Shown here one piece after another: positions 5,741 to 16,200 of a DNA stretch of 30,163 nucleotides. The notes under the pieces are model-generated. The model was not told the origin of the DNA. It made no database searches and was given only the letters and a program-made list of their open reading frames with translations. Numbering within the stretch: position 1 is the stretch's first letter; each line of letters opens with the position of its first letter. The DNA is from a virus: positions 1-30,163 of the IMG/VR virus record IMGVR_UViG_3300034198_010885, one strand, 5' to 3'. The position numbers and the translations under genes are program-made.

Positions 5741-6718
5741 TTAAGCTAAGTTGTTACAAGCAAAATACTTTGTAGTACCGAATGTAGCGATAGTAACACC
5801 TAAGTTAAAGTTCGCTCTGAAACGTACTTGGTCAAAGTCTTGAGAATACCAAGAAACTAATTTCTCATCATCTGAAGTTAAATCCACACCTTGTACCATA
5901 TATTCAGCTGGTCCGATTACAACTTGATTAGAATTCTCTAAACCAATTGTTGGAACAATCTTGATGTTAGTGTTAGGATGTGTAGCTTCCATGAATGAAG
6001 TTGTATTAGCAGTACCAACGTAATTAGCGAAGTAATTCGCGTTAGTTAAAGCTTGTAAGTACTTTCTGAAGTTAGGATAAGAACAGAATACGATTAAGTC
6101 TTCTCTTGACATAGCATCATCAGATAATGCGTTAATCAATAAGTTGATTTCGTATAATGGGTTACCTGGAGTTGAAGTTGTACCTGTTAAAGTCCAAGCT
6201 GTACCTGAAGTAGTAGCGATAGCTGAAGCATAAGTAGAACCTGTAGAAATCAAAGTTTTGAAACCTTCGAAACAAGTTGTACCAGTTGTTGCTTGCCAGA
6301 TTTGACGCTCAACATATTGTTCTAATTGTTTTACTTTAAGATCCATAATTTGTTGTTCAAACGGAACTGAATCTTGGATTTGACCTGGTTTCATTAACAT
6401 AGATTGGTATGTATCATACAAATCTTGGTAACATAAACTTTCATTATATTTCTTTGCACAAGTTGTAATTGTGTGTTGGCTAAATGTAGTTGTTGTACCT
6501 GCATCTGGATCCCATCCACACACACCGTCTTGTACTACGATGTTTGAGTTTAAAAGGTTCAATGCTTGACGACCTTTAATACCTGTACGTAAATTGATGT
6601 GCTTACTAGTTGTACCACCGATAAGTGCTTTAGCTAATAACTCACCACCTACTTGGTCTACATATGGTTTCAAACTGTCAACCACATAACTAAACTCCTG
6701 TTTTGATAAAATTTTCAT
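5741..6718 (-). CDS. Major capsid protein (HK97-like fold expected)
   Basis: A 325-residue protein directly after the scaffold gene. It starts with a helical N-terminal segment (MKILSKQEFSYVVDSLKPYVD), followed by an E-loop-like region with paired cysteines, then a helical spine (KQLEQYVERQIWQA near residue 135). In the P-domain part the signature-like stretches are SREDLIVFCSYPNFRKYLQAL (about 205-225) and the later VVIGPAEYMVQGVDL...QVRFRANFNLGVTIA. This is the organisation of HK97-fold capsid proteins from Bacteroidota phages. Several Cys residues (GVCGWD, TTCAKKYNESLCYQ, TTCFEG) are notable and might link subunits. Its leader is an A-rich stretch with no Shine-Dalgarno site, as usual in Bacteroidota. 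It has no promoter motif of its own and is probably read from the motif before the scaffold. Confidence 0.85.
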   Translation of the reverse strand: MKILSKQEFSYVVDSLKPYVDQVGGELLAKALIGGTTSKHINLRTGIKGRQALNLLNSNIVVQDGVCGWDPDAGTTTTFSQHTITTCAKKYNESLCYQDLYDTYQSMLMKPGQIQDSVPFEQQIMDLKVKQLEQYVERQIWQATTGTTCFEGFKTLISTGSTYASAIATTSGTAWTLTGTTSTPGNPLYEINLLINALSDDAMSREDLIVFCSYPNFRKYLQALTNANYFANYVGTANTTSFMEATHPNTNIKIVPTIGLENSNQVVIGPAEYMVQGVDLTSDDEKLVSWYSQDFDQVRFRANFNLGVTIATFGTTKYFACNNLA

Positions 6719-6728
6719 AATTATTTTT

Positions 6729-7511
6729 TTATTTTTTATTGTTTTTATTTCTTAATGCCAAGATTGCTGAAACACGGTCTTCAACCCAAGCTTCATCACT
6801 GGCTTTATTAAAATCTGTTTTAGCAGTAGATATTTTCTTACCTGCTGGTTCTTTTCTGAATGTATCAAATTCAGAGTTTAATGCTGAATAGTTTTGTTCC
6901 ATGTCAGCTAATTTTTTGGATACGTTTGCGATAAACTCTTTTAACATATCTACCATTTCATTTGGCATTGGTTTTTGTCCACCAACTGGAACTTCCATTC
7001 CACCTTGTGGAGCTTCTACACCTGGCATTTCACCTGCTACATCTTCAGGACTTTCAACATCTGAAGGGTCAACATGATCTACCATACCACCAACGGTATA
7101 AACGCAACTACCATCTTCTAATTCCCACTGTCCGTCTGGAGCAGGAATCTTTCCTTGGTCAGTTACTACAACAACTTTAGCACCAGGTACAATTGAATCA
7201 CCTTCTACTGAAATTTGTTGTCCATCAAGTGTTTTAGCGTCTACGAAAACTTCTTGAACAGATACGATTTCACTTTCTTTAACTTCAATAACAAAGTTTT
7301 CCTTTAAACGATATGTTCCATCTTCTAAAGGAGTTTCTTCGAAAGCTTCGTTGATTTTAACAATTTTTGAACCCTTCTCTAATTTTGAAGTGTTTAAAAT
7401 TGTATTATCTTCTAACTTGAATGATAAAGGAGTAGTATCATCTGATTTCAAGAATCCAAATTGTACCATAAGATTTTTAATCTCTGATATTGCTTTGTTT
7501 GATTTACTCAT
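6729..7511 (-). CDS. Capsid scaffold protein
   Basis: A 260-residue acidic protein between the protease and the capsid protein, the standard scaffold position. The N-terminal helical segment (to about 20) is followed by two related beta repeats: LEDGTYRLKENFVIEVKESE (about 62-81) and PDGQWELEDGSCVYTVGG (about 124-141). An acidic Pro/Gly/Met linker (about 148-185) comes next, and then a coiled-coil region (about 190-225) ending in FDTFRKEPAGKKIS. The EPAGKK tail recalls capsid-binding C-termini of scaffolds in related phages. It likely guides procapsid assembly and is then removed by the protease encoded upstream. It starts from the phage promoter motif at 7534-7544. Confidence 0.75.
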   Translation of the reverse strand: MSKSNKAISEIKNLMVQFGFLKSDDTTPLSFKLEDNTILNTSKLEKGSKIVKINEAFEETPLEDGTYRLKENFVIEVKESEIVSVQEVFVDAKTLDGQQISVEGDSIVPGAKVVVVTDQGKIPAPDGQWELEDGSCVYTVGGMVDHVDPSDVESPEDVAGEMPGVEAPQGGMEVPVGGQKPMPNEMVDMLKEFIANVSKKLADMEQNYSALNSEFDTFRKEPAGKKISTAKTDFNKASDEAWVEDRVSAILALRNKNNKK

Positions 7512-7533
7512 AATTTTTATTTTATTTCTATAT

Positions 7534-7544
7534 TATTAAATATA
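7534..7544 (-). promoter_or_regulatory. Phage-type promoter motif before scaffold and capsid
   Basis: An exact minus-strand copy of TATATTTAATA, extended as AATAT then AGAA. The TATATTTA part ends 25 nt before the scaffold ATG. It lies in the 59-nt gap after the protease gene and would drive scaffold, capsid and tail-tube genes. Confidence 0.55.
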
Positions 7545-7570
7545 TTTTTTTATATATATTACCACATTTA

Positions 7571-9106
7571 TTAAAATTCTTTCAATATTTCCGCTACTTT
7601 CTGTAAGAATAGTTCTTCTTTGATAAACTTAGATATTTCTTCAAAGTAACCAGAAACGGAAAATCCTGTCAATTTACCTGCTTTAATATCATTCCAAACT
7701 TTTTCATTATTGACTTGCATCGTTACAAACCAAGTTCCCACAGGAGTATCCCCATAACCGAAATCAGTTGATTTATCGTTATTAGATTCTTTAATCCAAC
7801 TTTCAACAACATATACATCAGGTAAAGCTTTACCATCGTGCATCATATCGTTATTATCAATAAACTTATTCTTGAAATATTTGTCAGCTATCATCTGTAT
7901 GGTGGGTGCAGAAAAATAAACATAATAGGGATTACCCAAATCATCTTTACGGAATATCTTCATATCAGGAACCATAGCTGGACCTGTTACACGTCTTTTA
8001 ACATCATCCATTTGTATTTTCATAGCTAATGATGGATGAATAGGTTTTTTCTTAATATCAGGATCAATAAACTTTGGAAGAGAGTTGTCATATCCCATTT
8101 CCTGTTTAGACATTTTTTCTGCTTTCTTAATTTTACTTTCAGCCCAAGATAGAGCTGATTTTCCACCCCAACTATCATACATCAATTTTCCACAACCATC
8201 ACCATAACCTTTTGAACTATCTAAATCCTTTTCATGACGAGAAAGATAACTATACATTCTTTTAACTGTATCTAAACTAATTGACTCACCTTTAGCAAGT
8301 TGGTTAGCTCTTTGTTTTCCCACAGGAGTTCCACAAGAACCCCAACCATTCTTTTCTACCCAATCCAATACTCTTTGAGCATTATGTTTAACACTATCAG
8401 GATAATCAGAATAACTTTCAAAATCTTGTTTTGATAATCCCAAATTTCTAATTGTTGAAGGTGAAGGATTGTCCATCGTTTTATTAGTAACTGTATTTGG
8501 TTGAATCCAATCAGGGGATAATTCAATACCCATTCCCGCATCAAGGATTTTACCGACATTTACGGACGCTTTATTGATTATTGAACCTTTTGCTTTATAA
8601 AAGATTTTAAACCACTGGTGACGACAATTATACCCGCCACGCCATACTTGTGCTGATTGTCCAAAGTCATTTGTTAAACTATCAATATCTTCAGCTCTCC
8701 AAACATAATTTTTATTCAATAAACTTCTACAAAAATCACGTGTGGTTGATATAATCTTATTTTGTTGAATATTTGGATTTAATCCATATTTGTATCTAAC
8801 CCTAATAACTTCATCATCTTCTTCAGATGGTTTATTTGGGTTAAGGGTAAAACTTTCCCTTGCGTCTTCAATTCTGTCTATTTCCCATCCTTGATCCAAC
8901 ATTTCATCTTCATCTTCTGCTTTGGATAATAACATATCTATATACTTTTGGTCCTCACCATCAGGTATATGGAAGTCTTCTTGGGTCTTTTTGAAAGCTA
9001 CCCAACCGATATTGATTGCTGGTTCATCAACCAAAGAAATGGCGTCAACTCCACTTACTTCGTCAAACTCATCAATCTTTAATTCATATATTTTTTCTTT
9101 TTCCAT
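7571..9106 (-). CDS. XkdF-like prohead protease with a large multidomain insertion
   Basis: A 511-residue protein made of distinct parts. The N-terminus (6-38: YELKIDEFDE...ISLVDEPAINIGWVAF) and the C-terminal core (370-490) together match XkdF-like prohead proteases (S78_2 type). The core has GPAMVPDMKIFRK, YYVYFSAPTIQMIADKYF, H423 in MMHDG, S436 in VVESWI, and GTWFVTMQVNN...GFSVSG. H423 and S436 are the likely catalytic pair. Between them are two extra modules. Residues 121-164 (TRDFCRSLL...GGYNCRHQW) look like the C-terminal signature of MuF-type minor head proteins. Residues 235-330 (YPDSVKHNAQR...WGGKSALSWAESK) are a helical domain often seen attached to phage proteases. It likely cuts scaffold and capsid precursors. 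The phage promoter motif lies just before its ATG. Confidence 0.75.
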   Translation of the reverse strand: MEKEKIYELKIDEFDEVSGVDAISLVDEPAINIGWVAFKKTQEDFHIPDGEDQKYIDMLLSKAEDEDEMLDQGWEIDRIEDARESFTLNPNKPSEEDDEVIRVRYKYGLNPNIQQNKIISTTRDFCRSLLNKNYVWRAEDIDSLTNDFGQSAQVWRGGYNCRHQWFKIFYKAKGSIINKASVNVGKILDAGMGIELSPDWIQPNTVTNKTMDNPSPSTIRNLGLSKQDFESYSDYPDSVKHNAQRVLDWVEKNGWGSCGTPVGKQRANQLAKGESISLDTVKRMYSYLSRHEKDLDSSKGYGDGCGKLMYDSWGGKSALSWAESKIKKAEKMSKQEMGYDNSLPKFIDPDIKKKPIHPSLAMKIQMDDVKRRVTGPAMVPDMKIFRKDDLGNPYYVYFSAPTIQMIADKYFKNKFIDNNDMMHDGKALPDVYVVESWIKESNNDKSTDFGYGDTPVGTWFVTMQVNNEKVWNDIKAGKLTGFSVSGYFEEISKFIKEELFLQKVAEILKEF

Positions 9107-9108
9107 AA

Positions 9109-9119
9109 TATTAAATATA
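9109..9119 (-). promoter_or_regulatory. Phage-type promoter motif abutting the protease start
   Basis: An exact minus-strand copy of TATATTTAATA with TTATGG following. The TATATTTA part ends 5 nt before the A of ATG, so a start site about 6 nt downstream would make a leaderless message. A poly-A/T element acting in translation is the alternative. Confidence 0.5.
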
Positions 9120-9128
9120 ATTTTTTCC

Positions 9129-11834
9129 TTACAGAGTTGAAAGATCTTTTAATCTTGCTTGTTTATGTTGAACTGTAGTTAATTCATTTTCAACCACATA
9201 TGTTTTAATTACTTGTGGTTCCATCACATTTCCTTGAGTTCTTGGATTATCATACTTAGCTTGTCCTGCAGCACCTGATGCAAAAGATGTTCCACCACCC
9301 ATTTGATTCAAAGTAGATAATAATGGTGCAAACATGGTTACAGCTCCACGAGTCATGATAGCTTCACCACCTTCAGCATTAATCATTACACCACCAGCCG
9401 CATGTCTCGGACCTTCAATCATACCGCCATCTGCATAACCTTGTTTCAAAGAAGGAGTTGGGGCTGCTGTGGGTGAACCACCAGCATCACCTGATTGACC
9501 ATTTATTTCACTTATGGATTTTGCTGCGGCAGCTATTGTAGCAGCTGTACTTAAAGCTGCCGCTACTGTATTAATTGTAACCCAAGGTTGACCAAATACT
9601 AATGGTGCAGCTGCTACAGCTTTGGCATTAGCCACAGCATTATTAGCCCAAATCTGACCAATTGCTGACGCCTTTTCAATCACAATACCACCAATTGCTA
9701 GTTCTTTATTCTTACCCGCTAATTGTTGAAGTGAAGCTCCAATTCCTGCTACCACTCCATATTTTTGTATTTCAATTTGTTTCTTAGCTTCAAACGCAGC
9801 CAAATCAATATTTTTAAGATTTTGAGCATGTTCAGTATTGATAGCTTCAATTTGTTTAGCATTATCCTTTGCATTGGCCAATTTTATTTCATAAGCCTTA
9901 TTTTCAATTGCAATTGAATTATCCGTATAAGCTTGAGTACCAGCTTGAAGTGTTTTTTGTTGAGCTTCTAATAATGTCAATTCGTCTTGATAACCTTTAA
10001 CCTTGGCATCAAGTTTAATTTTATTAATATCATTTTCAGCTGCGGTTGTTAAATCTTTTAGAATTTGAGTTTTTTCATCTTCTGATTTTTTGATGAATTC
10101 TTTATCTTTTTCAAGATCACTTAAGTCATTTTTAAGTTTATCTTGTCTAACTCTAATTGTTCTTTCAACATCATCTTTTATAGCGGATGTATGAATTTCA
10201 TCTATTTTTTTGTTAAATTCTTGTACAGCTTTCAAAGCTTCATCATCAAACTTCTTATCACTTTCTTGTTTTTTCTTGTCATATATCTTTTTGAGTTCAA
10301 GTAAAGCTTGTTGTCTTAAATCTTCTTTATCTTTTGAAATATTAAGTCCTTCAATTTCCCTTTTATCTTTTTGATATTGAGCTTCTAATTCAGCGTTTGC
10401 ACGTTGTTTTTCACCATCTATTTGAACAGCAGTTAATTGATTTTGGAACTCTTTTTCCTTTTCAATTAATTGTTTGTTCTGATTTTCTTTTACATTTTTA
10501 GTATCTCCTGTATATTTGATTTCAGGAACTTTAATTTTTAATTTGTCCGCTAATTGATTTGCTTTACCTTCCGCATCATTAAAGATAGCCATATAAGCAT
10601 CTTTATCTTTATTCAATTCAGCAACAGCAGCATCTCTATTTACTTCACCTTGTACTCTTAAAGTTTTACTAAAATCCTTACTTTCTAACCAACCTGATAA
10701 ATAATCCTGCCAACCAGCATTAGATGTGGCACTTTCCATACCCTTCTTAAGAGCATCTTTACCTTTTTCTAAAGCCAATTGATATGCGGCTTCAGCTATA
10801 GATTTGGTTTTTAAATATTGAATATAATCAGGACCATCCTTAATCATCTTAGCTTCCAATTCAGCATAAGATTTAACTTTTCCTAATGTGTCCCCTAATT
10901 TGTCATTATAATCATTAACCGCTTGATTTTTTTCTCTTTGGGTTAAAGTACCAGATTTTATTTGTTTTGTTAGTATTTCTAACTGTGTAATTTGTTCACC
11001 ACTTTTTTCTGCAGCCTTTTTACCAGCTTCTTCGTATCTTTTAGTTTCTTCTGTGGCTCCTGTAATAGCATCTTTGATTTTGTCCCAATAAGCAATCAAA
11101 GTAGCAATTGCTGCGATAAATAAACCTATACCAATTGCTTTAAGTGCTGTACCAAAACCTATTGTTGCTACTTCAGCACCTTCTGTTGCGACCGTTTCTA
11201 CTTCTGTTGCAGCGGTTAATTCAGCTTGGGTTGCTGTCAATTTTTGATTAACCAAAACCAGTTCTTCTGCTGCCTTTGCTTCCGCAGCTAAAGCAACAGC
11301 TTGTTCTTCTGCACTAACGGTTGACGCTGCTTGTGCTTCGGCCAATTGTTCTTCTACTGCAGCTAATTGTTCTTTTGCTGCCGCCAATTGTTCCGTTGCT
11401 GAAACTTGTTCTTCAGTTGCAACCACATTTTGTTTTTCAGCAGCATTTAAACCAAGAATATTTTTAATAATTTCACCAGCATCTTTAGTTAATTCTTTGA
11501 ATTGGTTGGATAAATCGGATAATTTAAAACCAGAAAATGTCTTTAATAGATTAATACTACCATCAATTTTACCACCAAATTCACCAACTGGACCAGGTAA
11601 TAAAGAAAGGGTATTAAATAATTCACCAGACTTTGCTTTAACACGTTCCATATTGTCACGTGTTTCATTCAATTTGGCGGATAATAACCTAAATTCTTCG
11701 GTACCTTCTTTGGTTTTGTTAACTTCTTTGGTAAGTTCTCTAACCTGTTGTTTTAAGTTTAAAGTACTTTGGACTGCGACATCAATTGCTTTACCATTAA
11801 TGTCATATATAATTTCAATTTTCTTTGCTGCCAT
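9129..11834 (-). CDS. Tail tape measure protein
   Basis: A 901-residue, strongly helical protein, as expected for the ruler that fixes tail length and may form a channel for DNA ejection. The N-terminal 120 residues form coiled coil (LNLKQQVRELTKEVNKTKEGTEEFRLL). Next comes an Ala/Glu/Gln-rich low-complexity coil (about 130-210), a hydrophobic segment (about 222-250, GTALKAIGIGLFIAAIATLIAYW), long Lys/Glu coiled coils (about 440-690), a second Ala-rich hydrophobic stretch (about 700-780) and a Gly-rich C-terminus with GGMIEGPRHAAGG. At roughly 1.5 angstrom per residue (a general rule) the tail would be about 135 nm. It is preceded by a small gene two bases upstream. The hydrophobic parts fit membrane insertion during ejection. 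Confidence 0.85.
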   Translation of the reverse strand: MAAKKIEIIYDINGKAIDVAVQSTLNLKQQVRELTKEVNKTKEGTEEFRLLSAKLNETRDNMERVKAKSGELFNTLSLLPGPVGEFGGKIDGSINLLKTFSGFKLSDLSNQFKELTKDAGEIIKNILGLNAAEKQNVVATEEQVSATEQLAAAKEQLAAVEEQLAEAQAASTVSAEEQAVALAAEAKAAEELVLVNQKLTATQAELTAATEVETVATEGAEVATIGFGTALKAIGIGLFIAAIATLIAYWDKIKDAITGATEETKRYEEAGKKAAEKSGEQITQLEILTKQIKSGTLTQREKNQAVNDYNDKLGDTLGKVKSYAELEAKMIKDGPDYIQYLKTKSIAEAAYQLALEKGKDALKKGMESATSNAGWQDYLSGWLESKDFSKTLRVQGEVNRDAAVAELNKDKDAYMAIFNDAEGKANQLADKLKIKVPEIKYTGDTKNVKENQNKQLIEKEKEFQNQLTAVQIDGEKQRANAELEAQYQKDKREIEGLNISKDKEDLRQQALLELKKIYDKKKQESDKKFDDEALKAVQEFNKKIDEIHTSAIKDDVERTIRVRQDKLKNDLSDLEKDKEFIKKSEDEKTQILKDLTTAAENDINKIKLDAKVKGYQDELTLLEAQQKTLQAGTQAYTDNSIAIENKAYEIKLANAKDNAKQIEAINTEHAQNLKNIDLAAFEAKKQIEIQKYGVVAGIGASLQQLAGKNKELAIGGIVIEKASAIGQIWANNAVANAKAVAAAPLVFGQPWVTINTVAAALSTAATIAAAAKSISEINGQSGDAGGSPTAAPTPSLKQGYADGGMIEGPRHAAGGVMINAEGGEAIMTRGAVTMFAPLLSTLNQMGGGTSFASGAAGQAKYDNPRTQGNVMEPQVIKTYVVENELTTVQHKQARLKDLSTL

Positions 11835-11836
11835 TT

Positions 11837-12031
11837 TTAGTTGTTGTTTAATTCTTCAGCTAATTGGTTATAAAAAGCTACTTTTAAAACCTTCGGATCT
11901 CCCTGTAATTTATGTATTAAAGAAAAATCTAATTTGTGATTAGAAAATTCTAATTTTTTACTTATAAATTCTAATTTAAAATCAGCAAATAAGCTGTTTT
12001 TTACATCCACGTTTTCAATTTCTATATTCAT
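11837..12031 (-). CDS. Small protein before tape measure (possible tail chaperone)
   Basis: The ATG at 12031 gives 64 residues (MNIEIENVDVKNSLFADFKLEF...). An upstream TTG would overlap the preceding gene. The sequence contains internally similar KLEFISKKLEFSNHKLDFS segments and ends with a basic-to-acidic helix. It lies two bases before the tape measure, where siphoviruses keep their tail assembly chaperones, but it is short and I see no frameshift partner. The assignment is by position only. Confidence 0.45.
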   Translation of the reverse strand: MNIEIENVDVKNSLFADFKLEFISKKLEFSNHKLDFSLIHKLQGDPKVLKVAFYNQLAEELNNN

Positions 12032-12042
12032 ATTATAATTTT

Positions 12043-13215
12043 TTATAATCCACAAGTTCCACTACAGTTAGTTCCTGATGATGCTGAAAAATCTAAATCA
12101 ACATCATACGTTGAAGTACCAGTTCCACTTATTACCAAATACACAAATCCATCACCATTATTATAATAATATCCATTTGTTAATAAAGTTGGAGCTGTAA
12201 CTCTACCAATTAAACCAGTTGTATTAACTGAACAACCTGGACAATTATATCTTGTTATATTGTAATAATTGTAAAGGGATGCGTGAGTTGGAGTATTTGT
12301 AGGAGTTGGTGTAGGCGATGCTACAGGAGCTCCAGAACTTTTAGTTGGTGTATTAGTAGGTGTTGTTGTTGGTGTTGAACTTGGTATCGGTGCACCAGGA
12401 CTTGATGTCATGGTAGGAGTTAATGTTGGAGTTGCACTTGGAGATGGACTTGAACAAGTATAACCTGTATTACAGTTTCCATATCCACCACCTGTTAATG
12501 AACTTGTATCAATACCAGTTGTACTGAAATATTGAACAATTCCATCCGCTCTTTGAATACACAATTTATAGGTAGCCGGTCCAATTATATATGATGTTGT
12601 TGTTAAAACACCAGCACAGTTATTATAACTGATTTCTCCAATTACTTGTCCTTCACCACCAGTTGTTCCTGTTACAATAATATCATAACATCCACAATAA
12701 CCTGGTATTACAGAACTTGCTGTCGGAGTAGGTGTTGGGGTTGGTGTAGTTGGATTTAAATTATTTTCAATACAAATTGGGAAGATTGCTCTTTTACCAA
12801 TCATTCTAACTTCCAAATAATAAGTTCCAACTGTAAATCCTGATGTTCCCATCATAGCTGGTGTAACCGTAGTTGAAAAAGAACCAGTTTTACCTGTGAT
12901 GGTATTATTGGAATCAGAGACAAACCCAACTGTTCTCCAAGGTTTGAAGTACAAATGGGATGGATCCATTAAATGAACTGATAAAATATTCACATAGTTA
13001 TTTTCCGCAATAAATGGTTCTGCACCATTTAAACTCCAAGTATAATTAAATGAAATTGTTAAATTGGTTGATAAGGTTGCAACGAAATTTGAAACTGTTC
13101 CTGAAACACTATTATTGTTTATATCATGTATAATATCAACTCCATATTCCCAAGGGTCATTATTTGGGTATATGAAGTTATTATTCTTATATTCTGGTAT
13201 GTATTTGTTACTCAT
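12043..13215 (-). CDS. Thr/Pro-rich tail appendage protein
   Basis: A 390-residue protein whose family I do not recognise. Residues 1-155 look like an all-beta domain (SGTVSNFVATLSTNLTISFNYTWS...VGTYYLEVRMIGKRAIFPICIE). A short Thr/Pro stalk (about 157-168) follows. A Cys-containing beta domain begins at YCGCYDIIVTG and ends near GYGNCNTGYTC (about 173-255). A second, longer Thr/Pro/Ser stalk follows (about 256-312), and then a C-terminal domain with YNCPGCS and CSGTCGL. Such bead-on-stalk design suggests an exposed tail appendage or capsid fibre that touches the host surface. It sits between the tail-tip protein and the small pre-tape-measure gene and has a phage promoter motif directly before its ATG. 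Confidence 0.6.
   Translation of the reverse strand: MSNKYIPEYKNNNFIYPNNDPWEYGVDIIHDINNNSVSGTVSNFVATLSTNLTISFNYTWSLNGAEPFIAENNYVNILSVHLMDPSHLYFKPWRTVGFVSDSNNTITGKTGSFSTTVTPAMMGTSGFTVGTYYLEVRMIGKRAIFPICIENNLNPTTPTPTPTPTASSVIPGYCGCYDIIVTGTTGGEGQVIGEISYNNCAGVLTTTSYIIGPATYKLCIQRADGIVQYFSTTGIDTSSLTGGGYGNCNTGYTCSSPSPSATPTLTPTMTSSPGAPIPSSTPTTTPTNTPTKSSGAPVASPTPTPTNTPTHASLYNYYNITRYNCPGCSVNTTGLIGRVTAPTLLTNGYYYNNGDGFVYLVISGTGTSTYDVDLDFSASSGTNCSGTCGL
12285..12460 (-). repeat. Thr/Pro-coding repeat stretch in the 390-residue protein
   Basis: Alternating ACN-CCN codons, read on the minus strand, make a degenerate minisatellite encoding TPT-type tripeptides interrupted by SSPGAP and KSSGAPVASP. A shorter copy lies at about 12720-12760. 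The same composition appears in two other proteins of this window. Confidence 0.8.
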
Positions 13216-13217
13216 AT

Positions 13218-13228
13218 TATTAAATATA
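13218..13228 (-). promoter_or_regulatory. Phage-type promoter motif before the 390-residue gene
   Basis: An exact minus-strand copy of TATATTTAATA, followed by ATATG. The TATATTTA part ends 5 nt before ATG, the same spacing as at 9109-9119 and 24765-24775. A TTG lies 21 nt upstream of it on the minus strand, a candidate -33 element. Confidence 0.55.
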
Positions 13229-13235
13229 AATTATT

Positions 13236-16200
13236 TTAAACTACATTATCAATCCAATAAACATCTATCACATCACCAGGATTTACGGTAACTGATATAC
13301 CTTTTTGTTGTGGTAATGGTGAAGTACAAATTGGTGTTGTATTTTGTGTACTTGTAAATGTCCCTTGTTGAACTCCATTTACATAAATCTGATAGGTATA
13401 TTTGAAATTGACAAACGGAGCTTGACTTATACAAACACTTCTTTTAGTTATAAAACCAACTAATTGTGATACATTTGTTGAATAAGTTATTGAACTTAAT
13501 TTAGTCGTACCTGTAAATGGACCAGTGAAGTTTGGTATTGTTACAGTTGGAATACCTGAACTATTAGTTAAACTTATATTAGAATAAGTACCAGTATTCA
13601 CTCCACCATTATTCAACGCAGTTAAATGTAAATTGAGTGTAATTGAACCTGGTGGTGTTTTACTTGGTGTAACTGTTGGAGTCGGAGTTTTAGTTAATGT
13701 TGGGGTTACAGTTAATGTTGGTGTAACAGTCATGGTCGGAGTTAAACTTGGTGTTAAACTCGGAGTTGATGTCATAGTTGGAGTCACAGTTGGACTTGGT
13801 GCTATAGGACTGAATGAACCCCAGAAATTAGGATTTTGATTCCACTTATAGGTATCTGTACTCCAAACATTTTCATTTGGTGGTAATGACGGAGTAACCG
13901 TCATAGTAGGAGTCAAACTCGGAGTAACCGTATTTGTAGGAGTTAAAGTAGGTGTTGGTGTATTTGTACTAGTAACTGTTGGAGTTGGTGTATTTGTTAA
14001 AGTTGGAGTTGGTGTAGGAGTTTTGGTTAAAGTTGGCGTTGGAGTTGGACTTGGACAAATAGGATAATAATTTAATGTGATTGTGATACCACTGTATAAA
14101 TTATAAGTTTGTGGTTTTGGATAATTAACTCCATTTATTGTTATTGATGGTAATGATAAACATTCAATTCCAGTTCCATCAATTCCATTCACAATACTAT
14201 TATTTAATCCCCCATAGAATGTATAAAATGTTCCACCTGTATAAGATGAAGCAACAATATTATAATATTTAATTCCATCAAAGAATTCATAAACTACATA
14301 ATTTTGTCCATTTAATGCAGGACCAGTATAGAAAATATTACTATTATCAACCCATCCATAATTAAATGAACCACCCGTATAAGTTTTAATTCTATAATAT
14401 GTTTCATTTAAAACACAAGGTTGTGTTCCTCCTGAACTTGACACAATAATAAAATCTGTACATATTGTTGGAGTACTAGTTGGAGTAGGTGTAACCGTAG
14501 CTGTTGAAGTCACTGTTGGTGTTACAGTTAATGTTGGTGTTACACTATTAGTTGGGGTTACTGTATGAGTTGGCGTTAATGTTGGTGTTACACTATTAGT
14601 TGGGGTCAAAGTTGGTGTTACAGTATTTGTTGGTGTAATACTTGGAGTCGGAGTTGGAGTTACAGGTATTGCACTTGAAGCATTAATTAAATACTCAAAG
14701 TTATATGAATCAGGTGAAGTTGTTGCAGTAAATGTAACAGTTAAACCTGATACTGTGGTTATATTTGTATCTCTAATTCCATTATCTCCACCTTGGTCAT
14801 CTGTTGTATAATCTCTTCTAACAACTCCAATTGTATTATTATTTGAAGTTGAATGAAGTGTTAATGTAACCACATCACCAGGGTAAATGAAAGTTGTATA
14901 TAAATTGTCAACATCAGAATAAATTGTGTCTCTTAACTGACTATTAACGAACGCTTCAATATAACTTGAATTTGTTCTTCCACCAATTTCACTATAAGCA
15001 ATCATTAATGAACCACGTCTTAATGTTGGAGCTGGTGTATTACTTGGTGTTGGAGTAGGTGTTGGACTTACAGGATTTGAATAACCTGGTGCTGCAGAAA
15101 CTGTAACATGATTGGTTGCACAATAACCGGTAAAGTCTGTATAACCTGAAGCTACGTTAAAAAATGCGTTGGTATATCCTGATATATTTGAATTAACCCA
15201 AATATTTGAGTTTTGTTGGAATCCAAAATTAGGTTTGTTTGGAATATTTGAATCAATAAAATAAAGATAATTGTTATCGTAATATTGGTTAATTCCTGTT
15301 GAATTATAAGTATTTTCTGATACTTCCCACATATTATAAACAAATCTTTGAATATCATATTGTGTAGGAGTAGCTACCGTCCATTTAGGATATGAACTTG
15401 TAATTCCTGAAACATTTCCACCTAAAGTTCCAACCATATAATCGTAAAATAAACTCCAATAAAAATGAGTATCTTTCAAACTCTTTGCATAAAAATCTGT
15501 TTTGAATTTGAATATTGTTCCATCTCCATTTGGATATTGATAAAAGAAATACCTTGTTGGATATATATTAACAGGACTATTGAATTGAATTAATTCAACT
15601 TTGGTCAATTCTCTATTGGTTAAATTATATCCATCAATTTTGTTCCAAGTGAAATACTGGTCTTGGATTTTAATTAAATCATTTGGTTTAAGATTTTTAA
15701 TATCAGACAATTTCAAATAGAAATTACCAGATAAGAATCTTGTTGTTTTATCGTATAAGTTATTTATCCTATTGATATAGAATAAGTTATAAATGTCATT
15801 TTCTGTGTATGTGTTATAAGTTGGATATCCTAATCCTAAATCTTGTGGTCTTTCCGAATTGAACAAATTACATATACTGTCATTATTAATCTTATTTGAA
15901 TCAGGATTACCCATCGGCATAGTATGGGAAATAACAGGATTAGCATAAGATGTTACAGCATATTCTTGACCTAAAGGATTGGTTCCATCAGATTGTTGTG
16001 TTCTAAAGAACATCGTATTAATCCTGAAGTTTAATGAACCAAAGTTATATGATTCACCAACTTGATCTAAGAATGGACTAAAGTTACCCAAATTATAGAA
16101 TAACTTCAATTTAGATTTAAGTCCTTTATATTGATAATCAACAGAATTGTTTTGTGTATTTTGTGAAGAAGAACCCACATAGTTAACAGGTAAAGGAATA

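Noticed and set aside
8356-8559. 67-residue leftward frame inside the protease gene
   Set aside because: It is a shadow in another frame of a well-supported 511-residue gene and lacks any recognisable feature.
11497-11943. 148-residue rightward open frame
   Set aside because: It lies opposite the tape measure gene and runs into the next leftward gene. Its composition mirrors the antisense of helical Lys/Glu/Leu codons.
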